Of a DNA stretch of 64,000 bases, positions 36,486 to 45,202 are shown in pieces. Each line of letters opens with the position of its first letter. The stretch's first letter is position 1. The translations under genes were made by a program, and so were the position numbers. The notes under the pieces were generated by a model that was not told where the DNA came from, searched no databases, and saw nothing but the letters and a program-made list of their open reading frames with translations. The stretch lies in NCBI GenBank assembly GCA_050247235.1, contig JBFWUN010000003.1, positions 1 through 64,000 on the forward strand, given 5' to 3'. The DNA comes from CAIKBL01 sp050247235. Its GTDB lineage: Bacteria > Pseudomonadota > Gammaproteobacteria > Ga0077536.

Positions 36486-39400
36486 TCAGTCGTCGTCGCG
36501 CAGCCGCGCGGCGAGTTCCTCGATCAGCGCCTGGTCATGCGCCTTCGCAGCGCTCCGCGCCGCCTGCGCGCGCTGCTTGATGCGCTCGATGTGTGCCTTC
36601 TGGTTCGCGAAGACGCGCTTGGAGGCCTCGCCGCCCGTCGAATCCTCCTGCTCGCGCAGCCATGCTTCGATCTCCTGTTCGAAGCGGGCGCGGGAGGCGG
36701 TCTCTTCCTGGCGGTGATTTTCGAGGTTCTGCAGGTTGCGCGCCGCCGCGGCCTGCACGCGCAGCCGTGCCGCCTCGGCTGCTGCCGCCTGCGCCCGCGC
36801 TTCGTTGACTTCGGCCTCGATCGCGGCGGCATCCACCGCGAGCTGCGCTTCCCGCGCGGTGTGCTGGGCGCCGTCGCGCATGCGCGCCACCTGCGCCTCG
36901 CGCAGCTGGCTCTCGAGCTTGCCCTGCAGGGCGAGCGCCTGCTCCTGCGCGCGCTGCGCGTCCGCCAGTGCCGCGCGCAGCTCGGAGGCCTCGCTTTCGA
37001 GCCGCTCGCGCTCGAGTCGCAGTTTCTCCTCTTCGCGCTCGCGCAGCTGCTGATGTGACTGCTTGTACTCCTGGATGATGCGCTCGGCTTCTTCCGCGGC
37101 GGCGACTCTCGCGGCTTCCGCGGCCGCCTTCTCGCGCCGGGCCCGCTCCAGTTCCTCCGCGTTGCGCGCGAACTCGGCTTCGAGCTTGCGTCGCTCGCCA
37201 TCCACCTTGGACTGGATCTCGTCGCGCAGCTTGCGCTCGAGTTCGAGCTGGCGCTGCTGCCGCGCCTCGGCGTCCCGCGCGCTCTCGGCGCGCGCATGCT
37301 CCACTTCGACCTGCAGCCGCTTGGCCTCGGCCAGCCGCTTCAACGCCTCTTCCGATTCCAGCTTCAGCCGTTCTCGCTCCTGCGTGAGCTGCTGCTCCGC
37401 CTCTTCCTTCATGCGCTGGAGACGCGCGAGTTCCTCGGCCTGCCACGCGTAGCTCTCTTCGAGCTTGCGTTCCTCCTCGCGCAGGCGGCGCTCGGCTTCC
37501 TCGCGCATGCGCTGGATCTGCTCTTCCTCGGCGAGGCGTCGCGCGGCGGCTTCGTCCTCGGCGCGGCGCTTTTCCTCTTCGATCTGAGACTTCAGGCGTT
37601 GCGCTTCTTCCCAGGTGCGCTGCGCGCGGGCGGCTTCCTCGGCCAGGCGCACCTGTTCTTCGGCGAGTTTGCGCGCCGAGTCCTGTTCCACCGCAATGCG
37701 TGCCGCCTCGGCTTCTTCGCGCATGCGCTGTGCACGCTCGACTTCCGCGTTGGCCGCCTGGATTTCGGCCAGCGCCTCGGCACGCCGGGCCTCGGCCTCC
37801 TGTTCGGCCTGCTGGCGTTCGCGTTCGGCCTGCGCCTTCAGCGCCTGTGCCTCCTCGAACGCCCGGCGTGCGCGTTCGGCTTCGTCCGCGATCCGCGTCT
37901 GTTCCTCGCGGATCCGCGCCTCGGCTTCCCGGGCCAGGTGTTCGCGGGCGGCCTGGTTCTCGGCTTTCAGCCGCTCCGCCTCTTCCAGCGCCTCCCGCAT
38001 CCGCCGCGCTTCCTCCGCGAGCTGCGCCTGCTGCTCGCGGCTCCGCGCTTCGTTCTCGGCCTTGATCCGCTGGGCTTCCTCGAACGCCAGGCGAGCGGCT
38101 TCCGCGTCGGCGGCCAGCCGCGCCTGTTCTTCGCGCAGCTTCGCCTCGACTTCGCGGGTGGCGTGCTGGCGGGCGACCTCCGCCTCGGCCTTGATCCGCT
38201 CCGCTTCCTCGAGCGCCTCGTGCATGCGCTGCGCCTCGCGCGCGAGCTGATCCTGCTGTTCGCGCAGCGCCGCCTCCGACGCGGCCTTCAGACGCTCCGC
38301 TTCCTCGACGGCGGCCCGCGCACGCTCCGCTTCGCGCGCGATGCGCGCCTGTTCCTCGCGCAGCCGATCCTCCGCTTCGCGTGCGAGCCGGGCCTGCTCT
38401 TCCTGCAGCCGGGACTCGGCCTCGCGTGCGACGTGCTCGCGCATGGCCTCGGCTTCGGCCTTGACCCGCTGGGCCTCCTCGAGCGCGCGTCGCGCGTGCT
38501 CCGTCTCGGCAGCCAGCCGGTCCTGTTCCTCGCGCAGGCGCGCGTCGGCCTCGCGCGCCAGAGCGTCGCGCGCGGCTTCCGCTTCGGCCTTCAGCCGCTG
38601 GGTCTCCTCCCACGCGATCCGCGCCCGCGCCGCCTCGGCCTCGATCCGCGCCTGTTCCTCGCGCAGGCGCGCTTCGGCATCCTGCTGCATGTCGCGCCGC
38701 GCCGCTTCGACCTCGGCCTGCAGGCGACGCGCTTCCTCGAGCTGATGCGCGACGAGCTCCGCTTCCTCGACCTCGCGCTCGCGCAACCGCGCCGCATTCG
38801 CCTCGGCCGCCCGCTGTTCGGTTTCGAGACGGGTGCGCAGCGCGGTCGCCTCGGCGGCGAGCGCCAGGCGTGTCTGTTCCGCCTCCGCCGCCAGCTTGGC
38901 CTTCTCGGCGGCCAGGCGTTCGCGGAGCTCGGTTTCCATCTGCGCGCGCGCCGCCTCGGCCTCCTGCCGCAGCCGCAGCGCCTCCGCGACTTTCTCGTTC
39001 GCCTCGCGAAGCTCTGCCGACTCCTGTTCGCGGACGCGCTCGGTCTGCGCGAGCGCCCGCAGCTTCTCTTCCTCGACCTGGGCCTTCAGCCGGCGCGCAT
39101 GCTCGAGTGCCTGCCGGGCCTTCTCGGCATCCAGCGCCAACCGGGCGCGTTCGGCGTCGAGCTGGGACCTGGCGCGCTGCTCGGCTTCCACCCGGGCCTT
39201 CTCGGCCTGTTCCTTCAGCTTGCGCGCTTCCTCGAGCTGGATGTTCGCGCGCGCGAGCTCGGCCTTCAGCGCCTGCGCCCGCAGATCGGCGTCCAGCGGA
39301 TCGGACGCCGGGGCCTCGGTGCGGGGCAGCCCGGCGCGCTCCGTCTCCGAACGCTGCGATGCCGGCACCACCGCGCTGACGGGGATCGGGGTTACGACGT

Positions 39401-40547
39401 CGGTGGCGCGGCGGGCGGTCGGCCGGGTGGGCGCGGGCCTGGCGGGGGTGACTGGCGCGGCGGACGTGCCGCCGTTCGCGGTCTTCAGCACACCGTAGCG
39501 GGCCATGCCGCCGGCGAGGTAGTGCACGTCGAATCCGCGTTCCGAAAGCAGGAACGCCGCCACCGAGGACCGCGAGCCGGTGTCGCAGCACACCACGTAG
39601 ACTTTCGAGTGGTCCAGCCGCTCGGCGTGCATCCTGAGCGTGTTCAGCGGCAGGTTGAGACTGCCTTCGATGCCACCTTCCTTGTGTTCCTCGGGAAACC
39701 GCACGTCCAGCCACAGCGCGCCCTGCTGCGCGACGATTCGCAGCGCTTCCTGGTAGGTGACGTCGCTCAGCAGGGGTTTCTTGATGAGCTCGACGAAGTC
39801 GTTCTTCGTCAGCCGCATGAGGACGCCTGCCGAAAGCATCACGACGGTCGCGTTGCGTCGCGCGTCTGCGACCAGCGCTTCCTCGCCGAACGTGTCCCCG
39901 GGACCAAGCGTCGCGAGCTTGATCGGCGTCTTGCCCGACGCGATCTGGCGGCTCACCTGGCAGCGCCCCTGCTGTATCACGTAGTAGTAGTCGCCGACGT
40001 CCCCCTGCTTGACGACGACGTCGCCAGCCTTGAGTTCGATCGGTTCGAGGCTCGAGAAGATGCGCTGGATGTTCGCCGCGGGCACCCGGCTGAACAGCTC
40101 CGACTGGAGCATGCGGGTCATCCAGTCGCCATCGTCCTCGGCCTCGATCTCGCTGACCCGCACCTCGTGCACTTCGCTGACGCCGTCGAGCGCGAGCAGC
40201 TTGTCGAGCAGGTCGCGGCTCACGCGCAGCACGTTGACGTCGCTGACGGCCCGCGCGGAGAGCTGTCTCGGTTGCAGCTGGGCGAGCGGATGGACGGCGT
40301 CGGCCGTGCCGCCGACCAGCCGCTTCACGAGCTGCTGGCCGGAAAAGAGTTCGAGTCCGCCCTCGAGCAGGAAGAACGTGTTCTCGTCGCGGTCGCCTTC
40401 GTGGAAGACGTAATTGCCGCGCCGGAAACTCAGCACTTCGGCCTGCGCGAACAACTGCTGCCGCCGCGGCACCGACAGGCCGTTGAGTGGCACCAGCATG
40501 CGCAGGACCTGCGCGAATTTCTCTTCGATGGCCACTGAGGCACTCAT
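36486..40547 (-). CDS. Two cNMP-binding domains + rhodanese + giant coiled coil
   Basis: 1353 residues. Domains: cNMP-binding-like fold 1 (~15-120, phosphate cassette not recognisable), cNMP-binding fold 2 (~148-258) with a near-canonical cassette FGEEALVADARRNAT at 220-234, then a rhodanese domain (~262-352) with active-site loop CDTGSRS (C321, preceded by C320). A Pro/Ala/Thr linker (~358-415) leads to ~900 residues of highly charged coiled coil. The coil is built of recurring units starting (L/I/V)KAExEA and ending EEAxR, spaced about 43 or 32 residues. No membrane helix, kinase or DNA-binding domain is visible. Start ATG at 40547. It may be a cytoplasmic scaffold responding to cyclic nucleotides and sulfane sulfur; that role is inference. 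Confidence 0.88.
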   Translation of the reverse strand: MSASVAIEEKFAQVLRMLVPLNGLSVPRRQQLFAQAEVLSFRRGNYVFHEGDRDENTFFLLEGGLELFSGQQLVKRLVGGTADAVHPLAQLQPRQLSARAVSDVNVLRVSRDLLDKLLALDGVSEVHEVRVSEIEAEDDGDWMTRMLQSELFSRVPAANIQRIFSSLEPIELKAGDVVVKQGDVGDYYYVIQQGRCQVSRQIASGKTPIKLATLGPGDTFGEEALVADARRNATVVMLSAGVLMRLTKNDFVELIKKPLLSDVTYQEALRIVAQQGALWLDVRFPEEHKEGGIEGSLNLPLNTLRMHAERLDHSKVYVVCCDTGSRSSVAAFLLSERGFDVHYLAGGMARYGVLKTANGGTSAAPVTPARPAPTRPTARRATDVVTPIPVSAVVPASQRSETERAGLPRTEAPASDPLDADLRAQALKAELARANIQLEEARKLKEQAEKARVEAEQRARSQLDAERARLALDAEKARQALEHARRLKAQVEEEKLRALAQTERVREQESAELREANEKVAEALRLRQEAEAARAQMETELRERLAAEKAKLAAEAEQTRLALAAEATALRTRLETEQRAAEANAARLREREVEEAELVAHQLEEARRLQAEVEAARRDMQQDAEARLREEQARIEAEAARARIAWEETQRLKAEAEAARDALAREADARLREEQDRLAAETEHARRALEEAQRVKAEAEAMREHVAREAESRLQEEQARLAREAEDRLREEQARIAREAERARAAVEEAERLKAASEAALREQQDQLAREAQRMHEALEEAERIKAEAEVARQHATREVEAKLREEQARLAADAEAARLAFEEAQRIKAENEARSREQQAQLAEEARRMREALEEAERLKAENQAAREHLAREAEARIREEQTRIADEAERARRAFEEAQALKAQAERERQQAEQEAEARRAEALAEIQAANAEVERAQRMREEAEAARIAVEQDSARKLAEEQVRLAEEAARAQRTWEEAQRLKSQIEEEKRRAEDEAAARRLAEEEQIQRMREEAERRLREEERKLEESYAWQAEELARLQRMKEEAEQQLTQERERLKLESEEALKRLAEAKRLQVEVEHARAESARDAEARQQRQLELERKLRDEIQSKVDGERRKLEAEFARNAEELERARREKAAAEAARVAAAEEAERIIQEYKQSHQQLREREEEKLRLERERLESEASELRAALADAQRAQEQALALQGKLESQLREAQVARMRDGAQHTAREAQLAVDAAAIEAEVNEARAQAAAAEAARLRVQAAAARNLQNLENHRQEETASRARFEQEIEAWLREQEDSTGGEASKRVFANQKAHIERIKQRAQAARSAAKAHDQALIEELAARLRDDD

Positions 40548-40659
40548 GGAGACAGCCAGCCCAGGTTGATACTCGCAGGGATCAGAAGCGGCGGCATCGT
40601 GCCGTCAGGCGCAATTAAAGCAGTACCGATCTGGTTCTGCCGTGCGGCTGCGGGGTCTT

Positions 40660-40675
40660 TGTGATAGCGGTCACG
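40660..40675. promoter_or_regulatory. CRP-like binding site
   Basis: TGTGA-TAGCGG-TCACG matches the CRP/Vfr consensus TGTGA-N6-TCACA except for the last base. It lies 113 bases upstream of the start of the cNMP-domain protein gene, a reasonable activator position. No direct evidence that the organism has CRP. Confidence 0.5.
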
Positions 40676-40689
40676 CATTCTTTTTCCCA

Positions 40690-40720
40690 GTCGATTCACC
40701 GGGATGGCCGGTGAATCGAC
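40690..40720. promoter_or_regulatory. 13-bp perfect inverted repeat
   Basis: GTCGATTCACCGG and CCGGTGAATCGAC separated by GATGG. It lies between divergent genes, so a terminator role is unlikely and no T-tract follows; an operator or RNA hairpin in a leader is possible. Confidence 0.6.
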
Positions 40721-41003
40721 GCGCGTATCGGCGACCGGCGCGGCCTCTGCAGCGGCGTGCTGAGCGCTGCGTCACAGCCTCGAGCCAGGCTGTGGTCCGG
40801 CCAGTCCCTGGCGGATGTCGGGCGTTGGATTCCGTGACGGATTATACGCACCCGCCCCGGCACGGCGAGGGTTCCTGGTCCGGCGGACGCGGTGGCCGGG
40901 TCCGGGGCGAGGCGTGCCGATGGGGGGAGGCCGGGAATGGGCGTAGAATGACCGCCCACGCGACAGGGCCGCTCCAGGCCCGCGCGAACGGGCGGGGACC
41001 TGG

Positions 41004-41210
41004 GTGAGCGACACCGAACACACATCGATCGCGCGGCGACTGTTCGATCTCGAGGCGCAGCATCGCGACCTCGATGAAGTCGTCGCGCATCTGACCGAGT
41101 CCGCGCGCGGCGACGAACTCCTGATCAGGCGCCTGAAGAAACGCAAGCTCCAGCTCAAGGACCAGATCGCGAAGCTGCGCAGCGCGCTCATTCCCGATCT
41201 CGACGCCTGA
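41004..41210 (+). CDS. DUF465 (YdcH-like) small helical protein
   Basis: 68 residues with ARRLFDLEAQHRDLDEVV and KKRKLQLKDQIAKL, the DUF465 helical hairpin. Function unknown. GTG start at 41004 follows GGGGACC. Alone on the forward strand. Confidence 0.82.
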   Translation: MSDTEHTSIARRLFDLEAQHRDLDEVVAHLTESARGDELLIRRLKKRKLQLKDQIAKLRSALIPDLDA

Positions 41211-41343
41211 TCTCCGACGCCCGCGAGAACAGGTCCTGGCGTGCGGCGTCGTCCCCGGGTGCGGGGCCCCGACGACGGCACGTGCCTTCGCGACAGGCCG
41301 GGCACGCGGCAGCATGACCGCGTACCGGCGATCGCCCCGTCAA

Positions 41344-41820
41344 TCAGGCGGCGCGGCTGTCCTCGTCGCGGGTGAAGACCGGTGTGCCGAACTGCTCGGT
41401 GAAGAACGTTTCGACCAGGCGGCGCGCCTTCGGGCGCAGCTCGAGGAAGCGGAAGCCGAGTACGCAGTCCCGCGCATGGTCGTCGTGACGGCAGTAGATC
41501 AGGCGCACGCCGATGGACAATGTCTGGGGGCCGTCGGCGAGCGGCAGAACGGCCGTCGCGTGCAGCAGCGGCTGGTTGTCCGGCCCGAGGCGGCCGCCGC
41601 GCGGATGGATCGTCTGCGCGGTGGCCATATTGCAGCGAACCTGCAGTCCGTCGACGGACAGGTTGGACAACCGCGCGGCACAATGCTGACCGACACCATT
41701 GCGGAAAGCCACCGGGACCAGCATTTCGAGGCGCGGCGCAGCGCGCTGTTCACCGGGCATCGCGCCCTGCCAGTCGGGCACCGCACCCCCACCGGGGCGA
41801 ATCTCATCCATCAAATTCAT
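41344..41820 (-). CDS. PilZ-domain protein
   Basis: 158 residues. QRAAPRLEMLVPV and LSNLSVDGLQV correspond to the RxxxR-type and (D/N)xSxxG motifs of PilZ c-di-GMP receptors; the first is degenerate, so ligand binding is uncertain. ATG at 41820 is preceded by GGAGAAGG. Possible effector of motility or polysaccharide output. Confidence 0.75.
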   Translation of the reverse strand: MNLMDEIRPGGGAVPDWQGAMPGEQRAAPRLEMLVPVAFRNGVGQHCAARLSNLSVDGLQVRCNMATAQTIHPRGGRLGPDNQPLLHATAVLPLADGPQTLSIGVRLIYCRHDDHARDCVLGFRFLELRPKARRLVETFFTEQFGTPVFTRDEDSRAA

Positions 41821-42011
41821 TGGCGTACCACCTTCTCCGGGATGTGCTGTTCTTGTCATGCGATCCGGTGCGCGCCGTCGGGCACCGGCGTGCACCAAGA
41901 TTAGAGATGCGATGTGACGAGAAAGGCGACCGAGTTCACGATCCGGGCCGACGGTGCGGTCCCTTGCGTTGTTTTGCAAAGGCGGCGCGACCTGCGAGCC
42001 CGCGCGGATGA

Positions 42012-42854
42012 TCAGCGCCGCGGCGACCAGTCCTCGGCCAGCGCTCGGGCCGCTTCGATCTCGTCCGGCGCCAACCGGCCGGAGAGCACGGTGGCGTTCT
42101 GCGCCGCGACCGCCAGTCCGGCGGCCGCCGCGACGCGGTACCACGCCAGCGCGCGGACGGGGTCGACAGGCACGCCTTCGCCCCGTTCGTACGCGGCGCC
42201 AAGCGCGTTCTGCGCGAGCGGCGAGCCTTCACGCGCGGCCTTTTCCCACCATTCGGCGGCGCGTGCCGGGTCGCGCGCGACCCCGAGTCCGCGCACGTGG
42301 AGGATGCCAAGGTTGTAGCCCGCATCGGGTTCGTGACCGGCGAAGGCCTGCTGCCACCACTGCTCGGCGGCCGCGTAATCGCGGCTCACGCCGTCCCCGT
42401 GGAAATGGAGCAGGCCAAGCTGCTGCGCCGAGCGCGCGCTGCCGTGCGCCGCGGCCTTCTCCAGCCAGTGCAGCGCACGTGCCGGGTCCCGTGCCACGCC
42501 GTCGCCCTGCAGGTACATGATCCCGAGGTTGTGCTCGGCTTTCGCGAACCCCTGGGCCGCGGCCTTCTCGAACCATGCCCGCGCACGCGCGGGGTCCGCG
42601 ATCGTTCCCCACCCCTGGGCGTGCAGCACACCGAGCGTGTACTGCGCGGCCGCATCTCCGTCCGCCGCGGGCGCCGCGAGTGCCTGCAGGGCGAGACCGT
42701 AGTCGCCCGCCCGGAACGCCGCGAGACCGCGGGCGGCATCTTCCGCGGGCGCCGCGCGAATCGCCGCACAGGCGAGGCAGAAAAGGGCAATGGCCCACGG
42801 GCGTCGCACGCGCGATGCCGCGGCGTCACCGCGTTCCACGTTCAACGGCCGCAC
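42012..42854 (-). CDS. Secreted Sel1-repeat protein
   Basis: 280 residues: signal peptide (IALFCLACAAIRA, cleavage before AP) followed by about five Sel1-like repeats with the pattern A..LG.(L/M)(Y/H)..G.GV..D...A..W..KAA. Such repeats mediate protein-protein contacts in the periplasm. The GTG at 42854 is chosen because GGAGG lies exactly 7 bases upstream; the frame is open further to 43019. Divergent from the MoxR gene. Confidence 0.85.
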   Translation of the reverse strand: MRPLNVERGDAAASRVRRPWAIALFCLACAAIRAAPAEDAARGLAAFRAGDYGLALQALAAPAADGDAAAQYTLGVLHAQGWGTIADPARARAWFEKAAAQGFAKAEHNLGIMYLQGDGVARDPARALHWLEKAAAHGSARSAQQLGLLHFHGDGVSRDYAAAEQWWQQAFAGHEPDAGYNLGILHVRGLGVARDPARAAEWWEKAAREGSPLAQNALGAAYERGEGVPVDPVRALAWYRVAAAAGLAVAAQNATVLSGRLAPDEIEAARALAEDWSPRR

Positions 42855-42993
42855 GGGAATTCCTCCGATACCGGTTTCGTCCAGTATGCCCGCGATCCAC
42901 GGGGCATGCGGCGTTCGACCCGGACCCGCGCGCACGGTTCCCGCGTCGCATGCTTTACAATGCCGACCTCTTCCCCAGCCAATGGAATCCCCC

Positions 42994-43851
42994 ATGTCGA
43001 CAGCGCGCTTCACTGGCACCGACTCCTATGTCGCGACCGAAGACCTCATGATGGCGGTGAACGCCGCGATCACGCTCGGCCGCCCGCTGCTGGTCAAGGG
43101 GGAACCCGGCACGGGCAAGACCATGCTGGCGGAAGAGATCGCGCGGTCGCTCGCTCGGCCGCTGATCCAGTGGCACATCAAGTCCACGACCAAGGCCGCG
43201 CGCGGGCTGTACGAGTACGATGCCGTGGCGCGCCTGCGCGACTCCCAGCTGGGCGACGATCGCGTGAAGGACATCCACAACTACATCCTGAAGGGCAAGC
43301 TGTGGGAGGCGTTCGAGTCGGCTGTGCAGCCCGTGCTGCTGATCGACGAGATCGACAAGGCGGACATCGAGTTTCCGAACGACCTGCTGCAGGAACTCGA
43401 CCGTATGGAGTTCTTCGTCTACGAGACGAAGGAGACGATCTCGGCCACGCAGCGGCCGATCATCATCATCACCAGCAACAACGAGAAGGAGCTTCCGGAC
43501 GCATTCCTGCGCCGCTGCTTCTTTCACTACATCCGCTTCCCGGACCAGGACACGATGGAGCAGATCGTCCGCGTGCACTACCCGGACATCAAGAAACGGC
43601 TGCTGGCGGAGGCCATGCAGTGCTTCTTCGAGCTGCGCGAACTTCCCGGCCTGAAGAAGAAGCCGTCAACGTCGGAACTGCTGGACTGGATCAAGCTGCT
43701 CGTCGCCGACGACATCCCGCCGGAGGCGCTGCGCGAGAAGGACACCCGCAAGGCCATTCCCAAGCTCTACGGCGCGCTGCTGAAGAACGAACAGGACATG
43801 CACCTCTTCGAGCGCCTGGTGTTCATGTCGCGGGGGCGTGGTGCTAACTGA
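42994..43851 (+). CDS. MoxR-family AAA+ ATPase
   Basis: 285 residues with Walker A GEPGTGKT at 36-43 and Walker B LLIDEID at 115-121. MoxR ATPases act with VWA-domain proteins as chaperones that insert cofactors or activate complexes. Its stop overlaps the downstream VWA gene by 14 bases. An in-frame ATG at 42982 is an alternative start. The target complex is not encoded nearby. Confidence 0.93.
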   Translation: MSTARFTGTDSYVATEDLMMAVNAAITLGRPLLVKGEPGTGKTMLAEEIARSLARPLIQWHIKSTTKAARGLYEYDAVARLRDSQLGDDRVKDIHNYILKGKLWEAFESAVQPVLLIDEIDKADIEFPNDLLQELDRMEFFVYETKETISATQRPIIIITSNNEKELPDAFLRRCFFHYIRFPDQDTMEQIVRVHYPDIKKRLLAEAMQCFFELRELPGLKKKPSTSELLDWIKLLVADDIPPEALREKDTRKAIPKLYGALLKNEQDMHLFERLVFMSRGRGAN

Positions 43852-45025
43852 GCTCTTCTACCGGCTGCGCAAGGTCCAGGTTCCGGTTTCCATCACCGAG
43901 TTCCTGACCCTGATGGCGGCGCTGGAGGCCCGCATCGCGGGCTTCAGCGTGGACGACTTCTACTACCTCGCGCGCGCGACGCTGGTGAAGGACGAGCGCT
44001 ACTTCGATCGCTTCGACCAGGTCTTCGGGGACTACATCCGCGGCCAGCAGACGATCTTCGAAGAGATCCTCGGTGAGATCCCGCTCGAATGGCTGCGCAA
44101 GCAGAAGGAGCTGAATCTCACGGACGAGGAGAAAGCGAAGATCGAGGCGCTCGGCGGCTGGGAGAAGCTGATGGAGACGCTCCGCCAGCGGCTCGAAGAG
44201 CAGAAGAAGGCGCATCACGGCGGCAGCAAGTGGATCGGCACGGGCGGCACGTCGCCGTTCGGCGCATACGGGTACAACCCGGAAGGCGTCCGCATCGGCC
44301 AGGACAAGGGCCGCCAGGGCCGCGCGGTCAAGGTGTGGGACAAGCGCGAGTACCAGAACCTGGATGACCAGGTCGAGCTCGGCACCCGCAACATCAAGGT
44401 GGCGCTGCGCAAGCTGCGCCGCTTCGCGCGCGAGGGGGCCGAGGAGGAACTCGACCTCGACGATACGATCCGCTCGACCGCCCGCCAGGCGGGCATGCTC
44501 GACATCAAGCTCGTGCCGGAACGCCGCAATACCACCAAGTTCCTGCTGTTCCTGGACGTGGGTGGATCGATGGACCCGCACGTCAAGATCTGCGAGGAGC
44601 TGTTTTCGGCGGCGCGCGCCGAGTTCAAGCACCTGGAACACTTCTACTTCCACAACTTCATCTACGAGACGGTCTGGCGCGACAACCACATGCGCAACAA
44701 CGTGCGCTTTCCCACCCAGCAGCTGATGAACACCTACAGCGCAGATCACAAGGTGGTGTTCGTCGGCGACGCGACGATGAGCCCGTACGAGATCCAGGCG
44801 GTGGGCGGCAGCATCGAGCACTGGAACGAGGAATCGGGCGCCACCTGGGTCGCGCGGCTGCTGGCACTGTATCCGTACGCGGTGTGGCTGAATCCGCAGC
44901 CGGAGGATTACTGGAGCTACATCCCATCGATCGGGATGGTCAAGCAGCTGTTCGCCGATCGCATGTTCCCGCTGACGATCGACGGTCTCGAGCGCGCGAT
45001 GAAGGCGCTGAAGAAAGCGCATTGA
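43838..45025 (+). CDS. VWA-domain (CoxE-like) partner of MoxR
   Basis: 395 residues; the VWA domain occupies the C-terminal half with the MIDAS motif DVGGS (D240, G242, S244), where the middle serine of DxSxS is glycine. The N-terminal helical half is typical of CoxE-like proteins. GTG start within the end of moxR gives tight coupling. The pair probably remodels a metalloenzyme or membrane complex. Confidence 0.9.
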   Translation: MVLTELFYRLRKVQVPVSITEFLTLMAALEARIAGFSVDDFYYLARATLVKDERYFDRFDQVFGDYIRGQQTIFEEILGEIPLEWLRKQKELNLTDEEKAKIEALGGWEKLMETLRQRLEEQKKAHHGGSKWIGTGGTSPFGAYGYNPEGVRIGQDKGRQGRAVKVWDKREYQNLDDQVELGTRNIKVALRKLRRFAREGAEEELDLDDTIRSTARQAGMLDIKLVPERRNTTKFLLFLDVGGSMDPHVKICEELFSAARAEFKHLEHFYFHNFIYETVWRDNHMRNNVRFPTQQLMNTYSADHKVVFVGDATMSPYEIQAVGGSIEHWNEESGATWVARLLALYPYAVWLNPQPEDYWSYIPSIGMVKQLFADRMFPLTIDGLERAMKALKKAH

Positions 45026-45202
45026 GACGGCATCCCGGGGCATGCGGGCCGGTGATGCACCCGCGTGAACCCCACCCTCGGAATCCGCGCCGCTGACCGT
45101 GGGACTCGGACACCCTTGCAACAGGGGACGCCGCGGACGCGCGCACCGGCGCACTCCGCAGTGCTGAGCGCATCAGAGGCTGTCCCGCCCGTAGGCTCGG
45201 GT

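Larger units (their letters stand above)
40548..41003. other. 456-bp divergent intergenic region with two symmetric sites
   Basis: Separates the coiled-coil gene (reverse) from the DUF465 gene (forward). It contains a CRP-like site at 40660-40675 and a 13-bp perfect inverted repeat at 40690-40720. I see no gene here. Confidence 0.7.

Noticed and set aside
37296..40538. Forward-strand open frame of 1080 codons
   Set aside because: Antisense shadow of the coiled-coil gene. Its composition reflects the GAG/GCG-rich codons of the real gene, and no family is recognised.
40690..40720. Intrinsic terminator at the 13-bp inverted repeat
   Set aside because: It lies between divergent starts and lacks a T-tract on either strand.
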